The translations under genes and the position numbers were made by a program. This document shows, in pieces, positions 7,322-14,871 of a stretch of DNA of 64,000 bases (position 1 is the first letter of the stretch; every line of letters begins with the position of its first letter). This stretch comes from CALMEC01 sp964393105 (GTDB lineage Bacteria > Actinomycetota > Thermoleophilia > Miltoncostaeales > Miltoncostaeaceae): the NCBI GenBank assembly GCA_964393105.1, contig CAYMSM010000068.1:1-64000 (forward strand). The letters run 5' to 3'. Under the pieces are notes generated by a model. It saw only the letters and a program-made list of their open reading frames with translations. It was not told the DNA's origin and made no database searches.

Positions 7322-8110
7322 CCCGATGCGGAGGCGGCCGTCGCGCCCCGGTGTGGAGGCCGCGCATCTCATCGTTGGTACTTAACGGCGATCTCGTCCA
7401 AGCTCCCCGGCTGCCATTGCGTCGTGGAGCCGTCCGTGCCCGGAAGCATCACGTTCGCGTTGACGGTCACGCCCGTCGACCCCCGCGGTAGCGGCCCCGC
7501 CGGCGAAGGGCCCCTGTTCACTCGGCGGACGGCGAGCCCCCGCGACCGGGTCAAGTGAGCGGGCGACGATCAGCGGGAAGACGGTCCGCCGGCGCACCGG
7601 CCGGTCACCCGGCTGCTTGGTGACGAGGGTCGAGAAACGCAAGACGCGCGTGGCCGCGCTTGATCCCGTGGGCAACCGTGCCGTCCGGCAGACGCAGCTC
7701 GACCCGCCACCCGAGCCCGCGCACCCCCTCCTGCACCAGGTCGTCGACCCGTTCGACCACGGCGTCGACCCGTCCAATGCCGAGCACGACGAGTGGGATC
7801 CGATCGCCAACGTCGATCCCCGAGGGCTGACCGGGCTGATGCGGCGCTCGCTGGACCTCCACCGGCTTCGAACCTCCAGATCGGCTCGTCGTGGGTGTCG
7901 CGCGACGAACGCTGATCGCCCTCTGCACCAGCCACCGCGGGTGACATCGGCGAACACCGTCTTCCGTCACACTACTCGCCGTCGCGCCACGTGAAAGTGC
8001 TCTGCCCAAGAAGTTGGTGGATATCCGGCGAACGAAAAGCCGGCTGGACAGGGGAATGGGACTGGAAGAGTCCCCAATTCCCATACGCCGTGTGAGCAGG
8101 ATCTTCCCGA
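7322..8110. other. Gene-poor stretch with possible degenerate coding remnants
   Basis: No convincing intact gene is seen in these 790 bp. On the minus strand, a protein-like C-terminus (GVTVNANVMLPGTDGSTTQW and onward, ending at a TGA near 7372) sits in a different frame from another protein-like piece around 7610-7800 (RVELRLPDGTVAHGIKRGHA). This suggests one or more frameshifted remnants. I cannot assign a family. The stretch ends at the second copy of a dispersed repeat and the tRNA-Thr gene. Confidence 0.35.
7996..8048. repeat. Dispersed repeat, copy B (hairpin-bearing)
   Basis: This is the partner of 3632-3684. The core atccggcgaacgaaaagccg keeps the CCGGC/GCCGG hairpin while the flanks differ mainly by transitions. 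It lies about 60 bp from the 3' end of tRNA-Thr. Confidence 0.5.
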
Positions 8111-8183
8111 AGCCGGAGAGGGGACTCGAACCCCTGACCTGCCGCTTACAAGGCGGCTGCTCTACCAGCTGAGCTACTCCGGC
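8111..8183 (-). tRNA. tRNA-Thr (anticodon UGU)
   Basis: A 73-nt cloverleaf reads on the minus strand. The acceptor stem GCCGGAG pairs with CTCCGGC and the discriminator base is U. The D-arm contains TAGCTCAGCTGGTAGAGC. The anticodon arm is GCCGC-CTTGTAA-GCGGC, giving TGT, and the T-arm is GGGGTTCGAGTCCCC. CCA is not encoded. It lies 33 bp downstream of the sigma-factor gene in the same orientation and could be co-transcribed with it. Confidence 0.95.
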
Positions 8184-8216
8184 GCGGGTGACAGGGTACC
8201 GCGCCGGGGGCGCGGG

Positions 8217-8885
8217 TCAGCGGAGGTCGATGACCTCGCGGCTCTTGAGGTGGGTGGCGACCTTGCGCTTGACGCGCTGGAGGGCGTTGTCGACGGTCTT
8301 GGGGGTGCAGCCCTGGATCTCGGCGATCTCCTCGTAGCTTCGGCCTTCGAGGTACATGCCGAGGACATTGTGCTCGAGGTCCGACAGGGCGGACCCGAGG
8401 CAATCGAGGAGGCTTCGCAGCTCCTCCGTCGAGATCGCCTGCGTCATCGGGTCCGCGACGGGGTCTCCGGCGAGGACCTCGGCGAGCGTCGCCTCCTGCT
8501 CGCCGCTGCCGGCGCGGGAGTGGCTGAACGAGATGTAGGTGTTCAGCGGCGAATGCTTGTTGCGTGCCGCGGTCTTGATCGCGGTGATGATCTGGCGGGT
8601 CACGCACAACTCCGCGAACGAACGAAACGAGGCCTCACGCTCGACGCGGTAGTCGCGGACCGCCTTGAACAGGCCGATGAGCCCCTCCTGGATCAGATCC
8701 TCGATCTCGCCGCCGGCAAGGAAGTACGAGTTCGCCTTGAGGCGGACGAAGCCGCGATACCGCTCGATGATCTTGTCCATCGCAACCCGATCGCCCTCTC
8801 GAGCCCGTCGAACGAGTGCCCGATCATGATTCTCTACAAGAGATCGAGCTTGAATCTGTTCGGCGGTCGCCTGGTGATAGATCAT
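8217..8885 (-). CDS. sigH: SigH-like sigma-70 family RNA polymerase sigma factor
   Basis: This 222-residue alternative sigma factor most resembles the SigH family best known from Firmicutes. Region 2 (about residues 35-110) contains DLIQEGLIGLFKAVRDY and the family hallmark ARNKHSPLNTYIS. Region 4 (about 165-215) has the recognition helix-turn-helix RSYEEIAEIQGCTPKTVDNA. The ATG at 8885 has a GGGGGAA ribosome site. It is the last protein gene of the clpC-to-sigH syntenic block, where Bacillus sigH also lies. A sigma-A-like promoter is visible 103-131 bp upstream of the start. A role in growth-phase control is inferred from family and context, not demonstrated. Confidence 0.88.
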   Translation of the reverse strand: MIYHQATAEQIQARSLVENHDRALVRRAREGDRVAMDKIIERYRGFVRLKANSYFLAGGEIEDLIQEGLIGLFKAVRDYRVEREASFRSFAELCVTRQIITAIKTAARNKHSPLNTYISFSHSRAGSGEQEATLAEVLAGDPVADPMTQAISTEELRSLLDCLGSALSDLEHNVLGMYLEGRSYEEIAEIQGCTPKTVDNALQRVKRKVATHLKSREVIDLR

Positions 8886-8987
8886 CGTTCCCCCGCGGAG
8901 AGATCTGAATGATAGAAAGGGTTCTCAGTGAGATTAGGCCGAAGCCTCAGGTTCAAGTCGAACTTGGCGTTTGGTGTGAGTGGCGGC

Positions 8988-9016
8988 ATTGTGCGCATCT
9001 CTTACGCCGATGTCAA
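8988..9016 (-). promoter_or_regulatory. Sigma-A-type promoter of sigH
   Basis: On the minus strand TTGACA (9016-9011) is followed by exactly 17 bp and CACAAT (8993-8988). This is close to the housekeeping consensus, directed toward the sigH start at 8885. The resulting 5' leader would be about 95 nt. Confidence 0.65.
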
Positions 9017-9025
9017 ATGTCCATT

Positions 9026-9052
9026 CCCGCAAATAGCGGGTTTATCGCCCGC
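9026..9052 (-). terminator. Hairpin overlapping the rlmB stop, with alternative pairing
   Basis: Read on the minus strand, GCGGG-cgataaa-CCCGC-tattt-GCGGG offers two mutually exclusive 5-bp hairpins that share the middle CCCGC. The first spans the rlmB TAA stop codon. It lies between rlmB and the sigH promoter, so it probably ends rlmB transcripts. The alternative fold could relieve this. Confidence 0.5.
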
Positions 9053-9734
9053 GTGACGTCTCGAACAGCAGCAGCGCGGTCGCAACCGACAGGTTGAGGC
9101 TTGCCACGTGCCCAGCCATCGGGATGCGCACGAGCCGATCGCACATCGACCGCACCCGGGGACGCAGTCCCTCGCCTTCGGCGCCGATCACGACGATCGC
9201 GCCGGTGTCCCACTCGATCTCGCGGTAGTCCTCGGCGGCATCCTCGTCGGCCCCGACGACCCAGCGCGCGGGGCCTTTGGCGTCGTGCAGGAAGCTCGCC
9301 AGGTTCTCGACCTGCGCAAGGCGCACGTGCTCGATCGCACCTGCCGAGGTCTTGCACACCGCGCCGGTGACGCCAGGACTGCCCCGGCGAGCGATGACGA
9401 TCCCCGCCGCCGCCACCCCGTCAGCGACCCGAGCAACCGCTCCCAGGTTGCGGGGGTCCTGCAGCCGGTCGAGGCAGATGACCGGGCCGGCCGCGTCGAG
9501 CACGTCGCGTCCGTCCACGTACGGGTAGGGGTCCGCGAACGCAACTATGCCCTGGTTGTCACCGGTGCCTGCGGCCTTGCCGAGCTCCGCGCGGTCGACG
9601 ACGGTCGGTCGGAGCACCGCGACCCAGGGCTCCTTCGCCAAATCCGGGAGCGCGAGCACCTCATGGGCACGCCGGCGCCCGGCGGCCACAAGCTCCTTGA
9701 CGGGATTGCGACCGTAGACGACCTCGACGCTCAA
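9042..9734 (-). CDS. rlmB: TrmH/SpoU-family 23S rRNA (guanosine-2'-O-) methyltransferase
   Basis: This 230-residue protein has the SPOUT fold motifs. NLGAVARVADGVAAAGIVI is motif 1. EGEGLRPRVRSMCDRLVRIP, followed by GHVASLNLSVATALLLFE, gives motifs 2 and 3 that form the trefoil-knot SAM site. The N-terminal YGRNPVKELVAAG is the substrate-binding domain typical of RlmB-type enzymes, which 2'-O-methylate a guanosine in 23S rRNA. It sits between cysS and sigH, the same neighbourhood as Bacillus yacO. Unlike Bacillus, no Mini-III gene (mrnC) lies between cysS and it; only about 94 bp separate them. Confidence 0.88.
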   Translation of the reverse strand: MSVEVVYGRNPVKELVAAGRRRAHEVLALPDLAKEPWVAVLRPTVVDRAELGKAAGTGDNQGIVAFADPYPYVDGRDVLDAAGPVICLDRLQDPRNLGAVARVADGVAAAGIVIARRGSPGVTGAVCKTSAGAIEHVRLAQVENLASFLHDAKGPARWVVGADEDAAEDYREIEWDTGAIVVIGAEGEGLRPRVRSMCDRLVRIPMAGHVASLNLSVATALLLFETSRGR

Positions 9735-9828
9735 TGGCGATCCCGCTTGCGGTACCGGGCGTTTGCCCTCCGAGGACCAAGCTCGACCATGAGGTAGAGC
9801 CTAAGGCTCGGCTCGGAAGACGTTTGAC

Positions 9829-11229
9829 TCAGGAGCGGTAGACCTGCTGCCCCTCGGCTGCGTCACGCACCTCGAAGCCGAGTACCTGGATCTCGTCGCG
9901 CAGGCGGTCCGACGCGGCGAAGTCCTTGGCCGCTCGGGCGGCGACGCGTGCATCGGCAAGCTGGCGCACCACGTCGGGCAACGCGTCGTCAGGGGCGTCG
10001 AGCGAGGTCAGCGCGAGCACGTCCAGCAACTCCAGGAGCATCCGCTTGGCCTCGCGGAGCTGGTCGGCTGCGGGGCGGTCGGATTCGACCGCCAGGTTGA
10101 CGGCCCGCACGACGGCGTCGAGCGCGGCGAACGCCTGCGGCGTGTTGAAATCGTCGCGAAGCGCCGCGAAGAACTCAGTGTGGGCCTGCATCAATCCCTG
10201 GGTCAGCTCGGCGCTCGTGCCCTCGCCGGGCGAGGCGATCGCGGCGTCGAGCGCCCGCAGGCCGTTTCGGATGCGCTCGCAGCGATGGCCGGCCTCGACC
10301 AGCCGATCGTCAGAGAACGGCAGCTTGGACCGGTAGTGGCTCGTCAGGAAGTACGCGATGATCGTCTCGCGTGGCCAGGCGTCCAACACCTCGTGCAGCG
10401 CCGCGATGTTGCCGACGCTCTTGGCCATCTTCTCGCCCGCCAGCTCGAGCATTTCGTTGTGCATCCAGATCTGGGCGAACGGCCGGTCACGGGCCCCCTC
10501 GGACTGGGCGATCTCGTTCTCGTGATGGGGGAACACCAGGTCAAGCCCGCCGCCATGGATCTCAAACTCCACGCCCAGCAGTGCCTCGGCCATCGCGCTG
10601 CACTCGATGTGCCAGCCCGGGCGGCCCGGCCCCCACGGCGAGTCCCAGAACATGTCCTCGCTGGGCTTGTGGCCCTTCCACAACGCGAAGTCGAGCGGGC
10701 TCCTCTTACCCTCGCCCGGCTCCTCGCTGCGAAGCTCGTCGAGTTTTCGGCCCGACAGCTTGCCGTACCCGTCGAAACGCTCGACCTGGAAGTAGACGTC
10801 GCCGGCCGCCGGATACGCCAAGCCCTTTTCGACGAGGTCGCCGATCAGGTCGATGATCTGCGGCATCGTCTCGACCACCGTCGGCTCGTGTGTCGGCCTG
10901 CCAAGCCCAAGGCGGTCGGTGTCGTCGAGGTAGGCCTTGGTGTACTTGGCCGCGGCCTCGGTGCTGGTGATGCCCTCCCTGCGCCCTGCGTCGTAGATCT
11001 TGTCGTTGACGTCGGTCACGTTGCAGACGAGCACGGCGCGGTGGCCCTGACGATCCAGGAAGCGCTTGAGCACCGAGAAGACGACGAACGGCCGCGCGTT
11101 GCCGATGTGGATGCGCGAGTACACCGTCGGCCCACACGCGTAGATGCGAACGACACCGTCCGGGCCGGTGACGAGCGGCTCCTTGCGCTTGGAGAGCGTC
11201 GAGTAGATGCGCACGCCCGTATCGGTCAT
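9829..11229 (-). CDS. cysS: Cysteinyl-tRNA synthetase
   Basis: This 466-residue class I synthetase charges tRNA-Cys. The N-terminal CGPTVYSRIHIGNARPFV contains the zinc/cysteine-binding Cys and the HIGH-type motif (HIGN). The signature EKMAKSVGN (KMSKS loop) lies near residue 270. The central GWHIECSAMAEALLG and FPHHENEIAQSE segments carry further zinc ligands. The C-terminal helical domain binds tRNA. The ATG at 11229 overlaps the ispF stop by four bases (ATGA), so translation is probably coupled. Confidence 0.98.
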   Translation of the reverse strand: MTDTGVRIYSTLSKRKEPLVTGPDGVVRIYACGPTVYSRIHIGNARPFVVFSVLKRFLDRQGHRAVLVCNVTDVNDKIYDAGRREGITSTEAAAKYTKAYLDDTDRLGLGRPTHEPTVVETMPQIIDLIGDLVEKGLAYPAAGDVYFQVERFDGYGKLSGRKLDELRSEEPGEGKRSPLDFALWKGHKPSEDMFWDSPWGPGRPGWHIECSAMAEALLGVEFEIHGGGLDLVFPHHENEIAQSEGARDRPFAQIWMHNEMLELAGEKMAKSVGNIAALHEVLDAWPRETIIAYFLTSHYRSKLPFSDDRLVEAGHRCERIRNGLRALDAAIASPGEGTSAELTQGLMQAHTEFFAALRDDFNTPQAFAALDAVVRAVNLAVESDRPAADQLREAKRMLLELLDVLALTSLDAPDDALPDVVRQLADARVAARAAKDFAASDRLRDEIQVLGFEVRDAAEGQQVYRS

Positions 11230-11690
11230 AGAGGCTCCACGAGCGCGACAGCCTGGCAGGCGATCCCCTCGCCCCGCCCCGATGCCCCCATGCCGTCGGT
11301 GGTCGTCGCGTGGACGGTGACCGGGGCGCCGACAACTTTGGTCAGCGCCTGCTGCATCGCATCTCGGTGAGGTGAGAGCCTGGGCACCTCGCAGATGACG
11401 ACGGCGTGGGCGTTGACGATCGCGAACCCGGCCTCGTGCACACGGTCGACGACGATGCCGAGCAGCCGCTCACCCGACGCGCCGGCCCACGCGGCGTCAC
11501 CCGGCGGGAAGAGCGCACCGATGTCGGGACCGCCCGAGGCCGACAGCAGCGCGTCACACAGTGCGTGCGCCACGACATCCCCGTCGGAGTGGCCCGCCAG
11601 ACCCGACGGATGGTCGATCGGGATCGTGCCCAGCATCAGCGGCCGGCCCGGCTCCAGACGGTGCGCGTCGACCCCCAGCCCCACCCTCAC
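11226..11690 (-). CDS. ispF: 2-C-methyl-D-erythritol 2,4-cyclodiphosphate synthase
   Basis: This 154-residue enzyme of the MEP isoprenoid pathway converts CDP-ME-2-phosphate to MEcPP. The start is taken as the GTG at 11690, overlapping the TGA of the upstream PHP gene (GTGA). This gives the conserved N-terminus VRVGLGVDAHRL with the metal-binding Asp and His. Further motifs are LAGHSDGDVVAHALCDALL (third metal ligand and active site) and TTTDGMGASGRGEGIACQAV near the C-terminus. It lies in ispD-PHP-ispF-cysS order, supplying precursor for the hopanoid pathway elsewhere in the window. Confidence 0.95.
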   Translation of the reverse strand: MRVGLGVDAHRLEPGRPLMLGTIPIDHPSGLAGHSDGDVVAHALCDALLSASGGPDIGALFPPGDAAWAGASGERLLGIVVDRVHEAGFAIVNAHAVVICEVPRLSPHRDAMQQALTKVVGAPVTVHATTTDGMGASGRGEGIACQAVALVEPL

Positions 11691-12541
11691 CCGATCGGCT
11701 CCTGCCGCGGCTCGCGACCTGCGAAGCACGTGAGCGTCGTGTAGCCGGCGCCGCGGAGGGCCGCCACCGCGGTCGGGTAGTCGCGGGCGACGTCGTCGGG
11801 TGAGTGCGCGTCGCTCGCCAACGTCGCCGGCACCCCCGCCAGGCGGAAGGCGGCGAGCCAGCCCGGATCCGGATAGAGCTCCCGCACGGGCTTGCGCAGG
11901 CCCGCCGAGCTGCACTCGATCGCGACGCCGGTCTCGGCGATGGCCCCGACCAGATCGTCGAGCCGGTCGGCGAACGTACGGGGGAACCGGTGGCCGAACA
12001 CCTTCGGCAGATCCGGGTGAGCCATGACGTCGTACAGGCCCGACCTGGCCGCGGCCGCGAGCTGCTCCAGGTAGCGGTCCCAGACCTCCTCGGAGCCAAT
12101 GTGCTCGGCGGCCGGATCGTCGGGGTCGTCGATCGCGAGGCCCTCCAGCCAGTGCACCGAGCCCAGGACGATGTCGAAGGGATGCGCTCCAAGCACCGCC
12201 GCGATCTCGTCGCGCCGGTCGGGCAGCCAGTCCATCTCGATGCCGACGAGCACGGGGAGCCCCGCGGCCCTGGCCTCGGCCAGCGCGTCACAGTGCGTGC
12301 CCAGGTCCTCGGTCGCCTCGCCCCGCCACCAGGGGCTTTGGTGCCAGTCGCGGGCGACGGTAAACCGGTGGACGTGCTCGGTGATTGCGATCTCGCTGAC
12401 CGCCCGAGCACGGGCCCGCTCGACGTACCGGCCGATCCACCCGACCGACCGCGGGCCGCCGTGGGCCTCCCAGCGGCGGGCGTCGTTCGCGCGCGCTTCG
12501 ACGCCGTCGGGCTGCAGATGCATGTGGTAGTCGGTCAGCAC
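11687..12541 (-). CDS. PHP-domain phosphoesterase (HisK-like histidinol phosphatase family)
   Basis: This 284-residue protein begins MLTDYHMHLQ, the metal-binding DxHxH motif of the polymerase and histidinol phosphatase superfamily. Other ligands are ITEHVHR, GIEMDW, DIVLGSVHWL, VMAHPDLPKVFG and ASDAHSPDDV, in the order expected for the trinuclear metal site of HisK-type phosphatases. The real substrate could be histidinol phosphate or another phosphomonoester; no histidine genes are nearby. It is translationally coupled to ispF by a GTGA overlap, an unusual neighbour for the MEP genes. Confidence 0.85.
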   Translation of the reverse strand: MLTDYHMHLQPDGVEARANDARRWEAHGGPRSVGWIGRYVERARARAVSEIAITEHVHRFTVARDWHQSPWWRGEATEDLGTHCDALAEARAAGLPVLVGIEMDWLPDRRDEIAAVLGAHPFDIVLGSVHWLEGLAIDDPDDPAAEHIGSEEVWDRYLEQLAAAARSGLYDVMAHPDLPKVFGHRFPRTFADRLDDLVGAIAETGVAIECSSAGLRKPVRELYPDPGWLAAFRLAGVPATLASDAHSPDDVARDYPTAVAALRGAGYTTLTCFAGREPRQEPIG

Positions 12542-12606
12542 GGCCCCGGGACGATACGCGCTCGGTGGGCGGATCGAGCGGCTCTTCGACGGTACCCGTG
12601 CTTCGC

Positions 12607-12696
12607 CAGGGCCCCTACACCGCTGAGATGCGGAAGATGGCCGACATGGGTTGGGAGAGCTCGTTCACCAAACTCGACGCATTGCTCGCCGCATGA
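12607..12696 (+). pseudogene. C-terminal fragment of an AHSA1/SRPBCC-type protein
   Basis: About 30 codons ending at a TGA at 12694-12696 encode QGPYTAEMRKMADMGWESS and FTKLDALLAA. This is the usual C-terminal helix of activator-of-Hsp90-ATPase-like (START/SRPBCC) proteins. No start codon or preceding domain exists, so it is a remnant. A second fragment of another family follows within 20 bp. Confidence 0.55.
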
Positions 12697-12712
12697 GCGT
12701 GGGACACGAACA

Positions 12713-12859
12713 GGAGACGAATACCGTCTGATGATCTTCCCGGTCGTACTCGGCAGCGGCGGACGCCTCTTTCCAGATTCGCCGGACAAACACGGCCTGC
12801 GGCTCGTCGAGTCGCAGGTCTGCGACGCCGGGGTCATGGTGCTGACCTACGCGACCTGA
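12713..12859 (+). pseudogene. C-terminal fragment of a RibD/DHFR-like reductase
   Basis: The frame encodes GDEYRLMIFPVVLGSGGRLF, followed by VESQVCDAGVMVLTY before the TGA. This is the typical last 45 residues of the dihydrofolate-reductase-like family related to the RibD C-terminal domain. The N-terminal three quarters are missing. With the fragment just before it, this marks a decayed region between the PHP gene and ispD. Confidence 0.65.
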
Positions 12860-12994
12860 AGGCGTTGCCGGGCGGCGGCGACTGGGCGGCTCCGGGGACG
12901 ACGTCCGCCAGGACCGCAACCAGGACGCTGATCGGGAGCGCTCATGACGCGATGAGCACGCGCGGATCGTACCCCCTCACCCTTGGGAACCTCG

Positions 12995-13696
12995 TCAGGG
13001 CTCGGACGGGAGCCGTCCGGCCGCGCGCAGGAGCTGCTCGGCCAGGAGCAGGTCCGCGCGGGTCGTGACCTTGAGGTTCGGCGCGGCCGAGTGCACGAGT
13101 CGCACTCGGCCACCCAACGCCTCGACCATCGATGCGCAGTCGGTGGCGGTATCGAGCGTCGCGTCGGTCGCGGTCGCAAACGCGTGGCGCAACACGTCCG
13201 CATGAAACGCCTGCGGCGTCTGCGCCTGCCACAACCCGGCACGATCGACGGTCTCGGTGATGAGGGAACCCTCCCCCATCCGCTTGAGCGTGTCGGCCAC
13301 GGGGGTCGCAGCGATCGCGCCCTCGGCGCCCTCGAGCGCGGCGATGAGCGCAACGCACAGCTCGGCGGTCACGAGCGGGCGTGCGCCGTCGTGCACAAGG
13401 ATGTAGTCAGCATCGTCCGGCACGGCGGCAAGCGCAGCCTGGACCGATCTCTGGCGGCTGGCGCCGCCGCTGACGACCACCAGGCCCTCTCCGCCGGCCT
13501 CGCCCACCGCCATGCGCATCGGTCCCTCCTGCCCCGTCGGCGCCGCAAGCACGATCCCGTCGATCGCCTTGCACCCCGCCAGCGCGATCAGGCTCCATGC
13601 CACGAGCGGCCGTGTGCCCACCGGCATCAATGCCTTGGGCATGCTGGACCCCATTCGGACGCCGGATCCGGCGGCCACGACGATCGCGTACGTCAC
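12995..13696 (-). CDS. ispD: 2-C-methyl-D-erythritol 4-phosphate cytidylyltransferase
   Basis: This 233-residue enzyme transfers CMP to MEP in the isoprenoid pathway. The GTG at 13696 starts VTYAIVVAAGSGVRMGSSMP, the nucleotide-binding loop, and is preferred to the ATG 20 codons upstream, which would overlap the divergent DUF72 gene. Other motifs are KALMPVGTRPLVAWSL, VSGGASRQRSVQAAL and VHDGARPLVTAELC, with the metal- and substrate-binding residues. It is separated from ispF by the PHP gene and two gene fragments. Confidence 0.95.
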   Translation of the reverse strand: MTYAIVVAAGSGVRMGSSMPKALMPVGTRPLVAWSLIALAGCKAIDGIVLAAPTGQEGPMRMAVGEAGGEGLVVVSGGASRQRSVQAALAAVPDDADYILVHDGARPLVTAELCVALIAALEGAEGAIAATPVADTLKRMGEGSLITETVDRAGLWQAQTPQAFHADVLRHAFATATDATLDTATDCASMVEALGGRVRLVHSAAPNLKVTTRADLLLAEQLLRAAGRLPSEP

Positions 13697-13718
13697 ACGC
13701 AAAGGATACGTTGACTTG

Positions 13719-14450
13719 GTGAGCCTCCACATCGGCACGTCCGGCTGGGCATACAAGGAATGGAAACCTGCGTTCTATCCCGCAGACGTCCCGCCGGACC
13801 GCTTCCTCGAGCACTACGGCAGCGTGCTGTCGGGGTGCGAGATCAATGCGACGTTCTACCGCCTGCAGTCGGGGCCGGTCGTATCGCGGTGGGCCGGCGC
13901 CGTGCCCGCCGGCTTTCGCTTTGCGGTCAAGGCGCACCGGCGGCTGACCCACGCGCGGCAGATGGCGTGGGACGAGGCCGAGCGCGAGTTCCTGCGCCAG
14001 TTTCTCGAGTCGATCGCGCCCCTGGGTGATCGGTTCGGCGCCCTGCTGTTGCAGTACCCGCCAACCCGTCAACGCGACGACGACGGTCTGGCAGTCGTGC
14101 TCGACGCGTTGCCGACCGGCGTGGCGTTCGCGATGGAGTTCCGCCACGATTCGTGGATCAACGCGTCCGTGTTCGCCGCGATCGCGGCGCGCGGCGGAAC
14201 CGTGTGCATGTCGGAAACCGCCGGCAAGGTCCTGGACCGGTTGCCGCCCGGACCGTTCGCCTACGTGCGCCTGCGGTCCGACCGCTACAGCGCCAAGGCT
14301 CGCGACGGATGGCTCGCCCTGCTGCGCCGTGAGGCGGCCGAGCGGCCGGTGCTGGCCTTTGCGAAGCACGAGGGCATCCCGGCGGGCGACCCGTTTGGTG
14401 GGATCGGCTTGGCCGAATGGTTGATGGCGAAACAGATCGGCGGAGCGTGA
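13719..14450 (+). CDS. DUF72 family (YecE-like) protein
   Basis: This 243-residue protein has the DUF72 TIM-barrel-like motifs: LHIGTSGWAYKEWKPAFYP at the start, INATFYRLQ, FAVKAHRRLTHAR, LLQYPP and FAMEFRHDSWINA. The start is taken as the GTG at 13719, which leaves 22 bp to the divergent ispD; a TTG lies one codon upstream. The family is widespread and its biochemical role is not settled. The TGA stop overlaps the ATG of a truncated lyase gene (TGATG), showing that the two were once an operon. Confidence 0.88.
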   Translation: MSLHIGTSGWAYKEWKPAFYPADVPPDRFLEHYGSVLSGCEINATFYRLQSGPVVSRWAGAVPAGFRFAVKAHRRLTHARQMAWDEAEREFLRQFLESIAPLGDRFGALLLQYPPTRQRDDDGLAVVLDALPTGVAFAMEFRHDSWINASVFAAIAARGGTVCMSETAGKVLDRLPPGPFAYVRLRSDRYSAKARDGWLALLRREAAERPVLAFAKHEGIPAGDPFGGIGLAEWLMAKQIGGA

Positions 14451-14644
14451 TGTTCACCCTCGAGGATTTGCACATCGCGCGGACGATCGTGGCCGAGGCG
14501 ATGCCGCCCACCCCGCAATGCCGGTGGCCTCTGCTCGCCGAGGCCACCGGCTGCGAGGTCTGGGTCAAACACGAAAACCACACGCCGACCGGCTCAAGGT
14601 GCATGGACGACCAGGATGTGAGTACACCAGCGTCAGAGAAGTGA
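14450..14644 (+). pseudogene. 5' fragment of a threonine dehydratase-like PLP lyase
   Basis: The first 49 residues (MFTLEDLHIARTIVAEAMPP through VWVKHENHTPTGS) match the start of type II PLP enzymes of the threonine/serine dehydratase group. The Lys in the KHENHTPTGS stretch is the expected region of the PLP lysine. At about 14597 the similarity stops abruptly and 15 unrelated residues lead to a stop. The rest of the enzyme, some 270 residues, is absent, and a vapBC cassette follows. The gene is therefore broken. Confidence 0.7.
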
Positions 14645-14658
14645 TGTAAGCTCATCAC
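14641..14658 (+). promoter_or_regulatory. Inverted repeat at the vapB start (likely autoregulatory site)
   Basis: GTGATG-taagct-CATCAC (14641-14658) directly abuts the vapB ATG at 14659. TAAGCT at 14646-14651 fits a -10 element for a leaderless transcript. Ribbon-helix-helix antitoxins usually bind such inverted repeats, so this is the probable operator and promoter. Confidence 0.5.
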
Positions 14659-14871
14659 ATGAAGCGACTACAGATCATGATCGACGAAGACCTTGATGCG
14701 GCTCTCGAACGCAAGGCGCGCGCGGACCAGACGTCCAAGGCTGCCATCATTCGCGACCTTGTCCGAAAGGGGCTACGCCCGCTTCCGCCACGATCCGCGG
14801 ATCCGCTCTTCGGGATGATCGGGGCCGATTCCTTCGATCCCAGCGAGATCGACGACACCGTGTATTCGTGA
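14659..14871 (+). CDS. vapB: VapB-type ribbon-helix-helix antitoxin
   Basis: This 70-residue protein begins MKRLQIMIDEDLDAALERKA, the beta strand and first helix of a CopG/ribbon-helix-helix DNA-binding domain. KAAIIRDLVRKGL is the second helix. The acidic C-terminal tail (DSFDPSEIDDTVYS) is the part expected to wrap the toxin. It overlaps vapC by four bases (GTGA), the standard antitoxin-first arrangement. It should neutralise VapC and repress its own promoter. Confidence 0.85.
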   Translation: MKRLQIMIDEDLDAALERKARADQTSKAAIIRDLVRKGLRPLPPRSADPLFGMIGADSFDPSEIDDTVYS

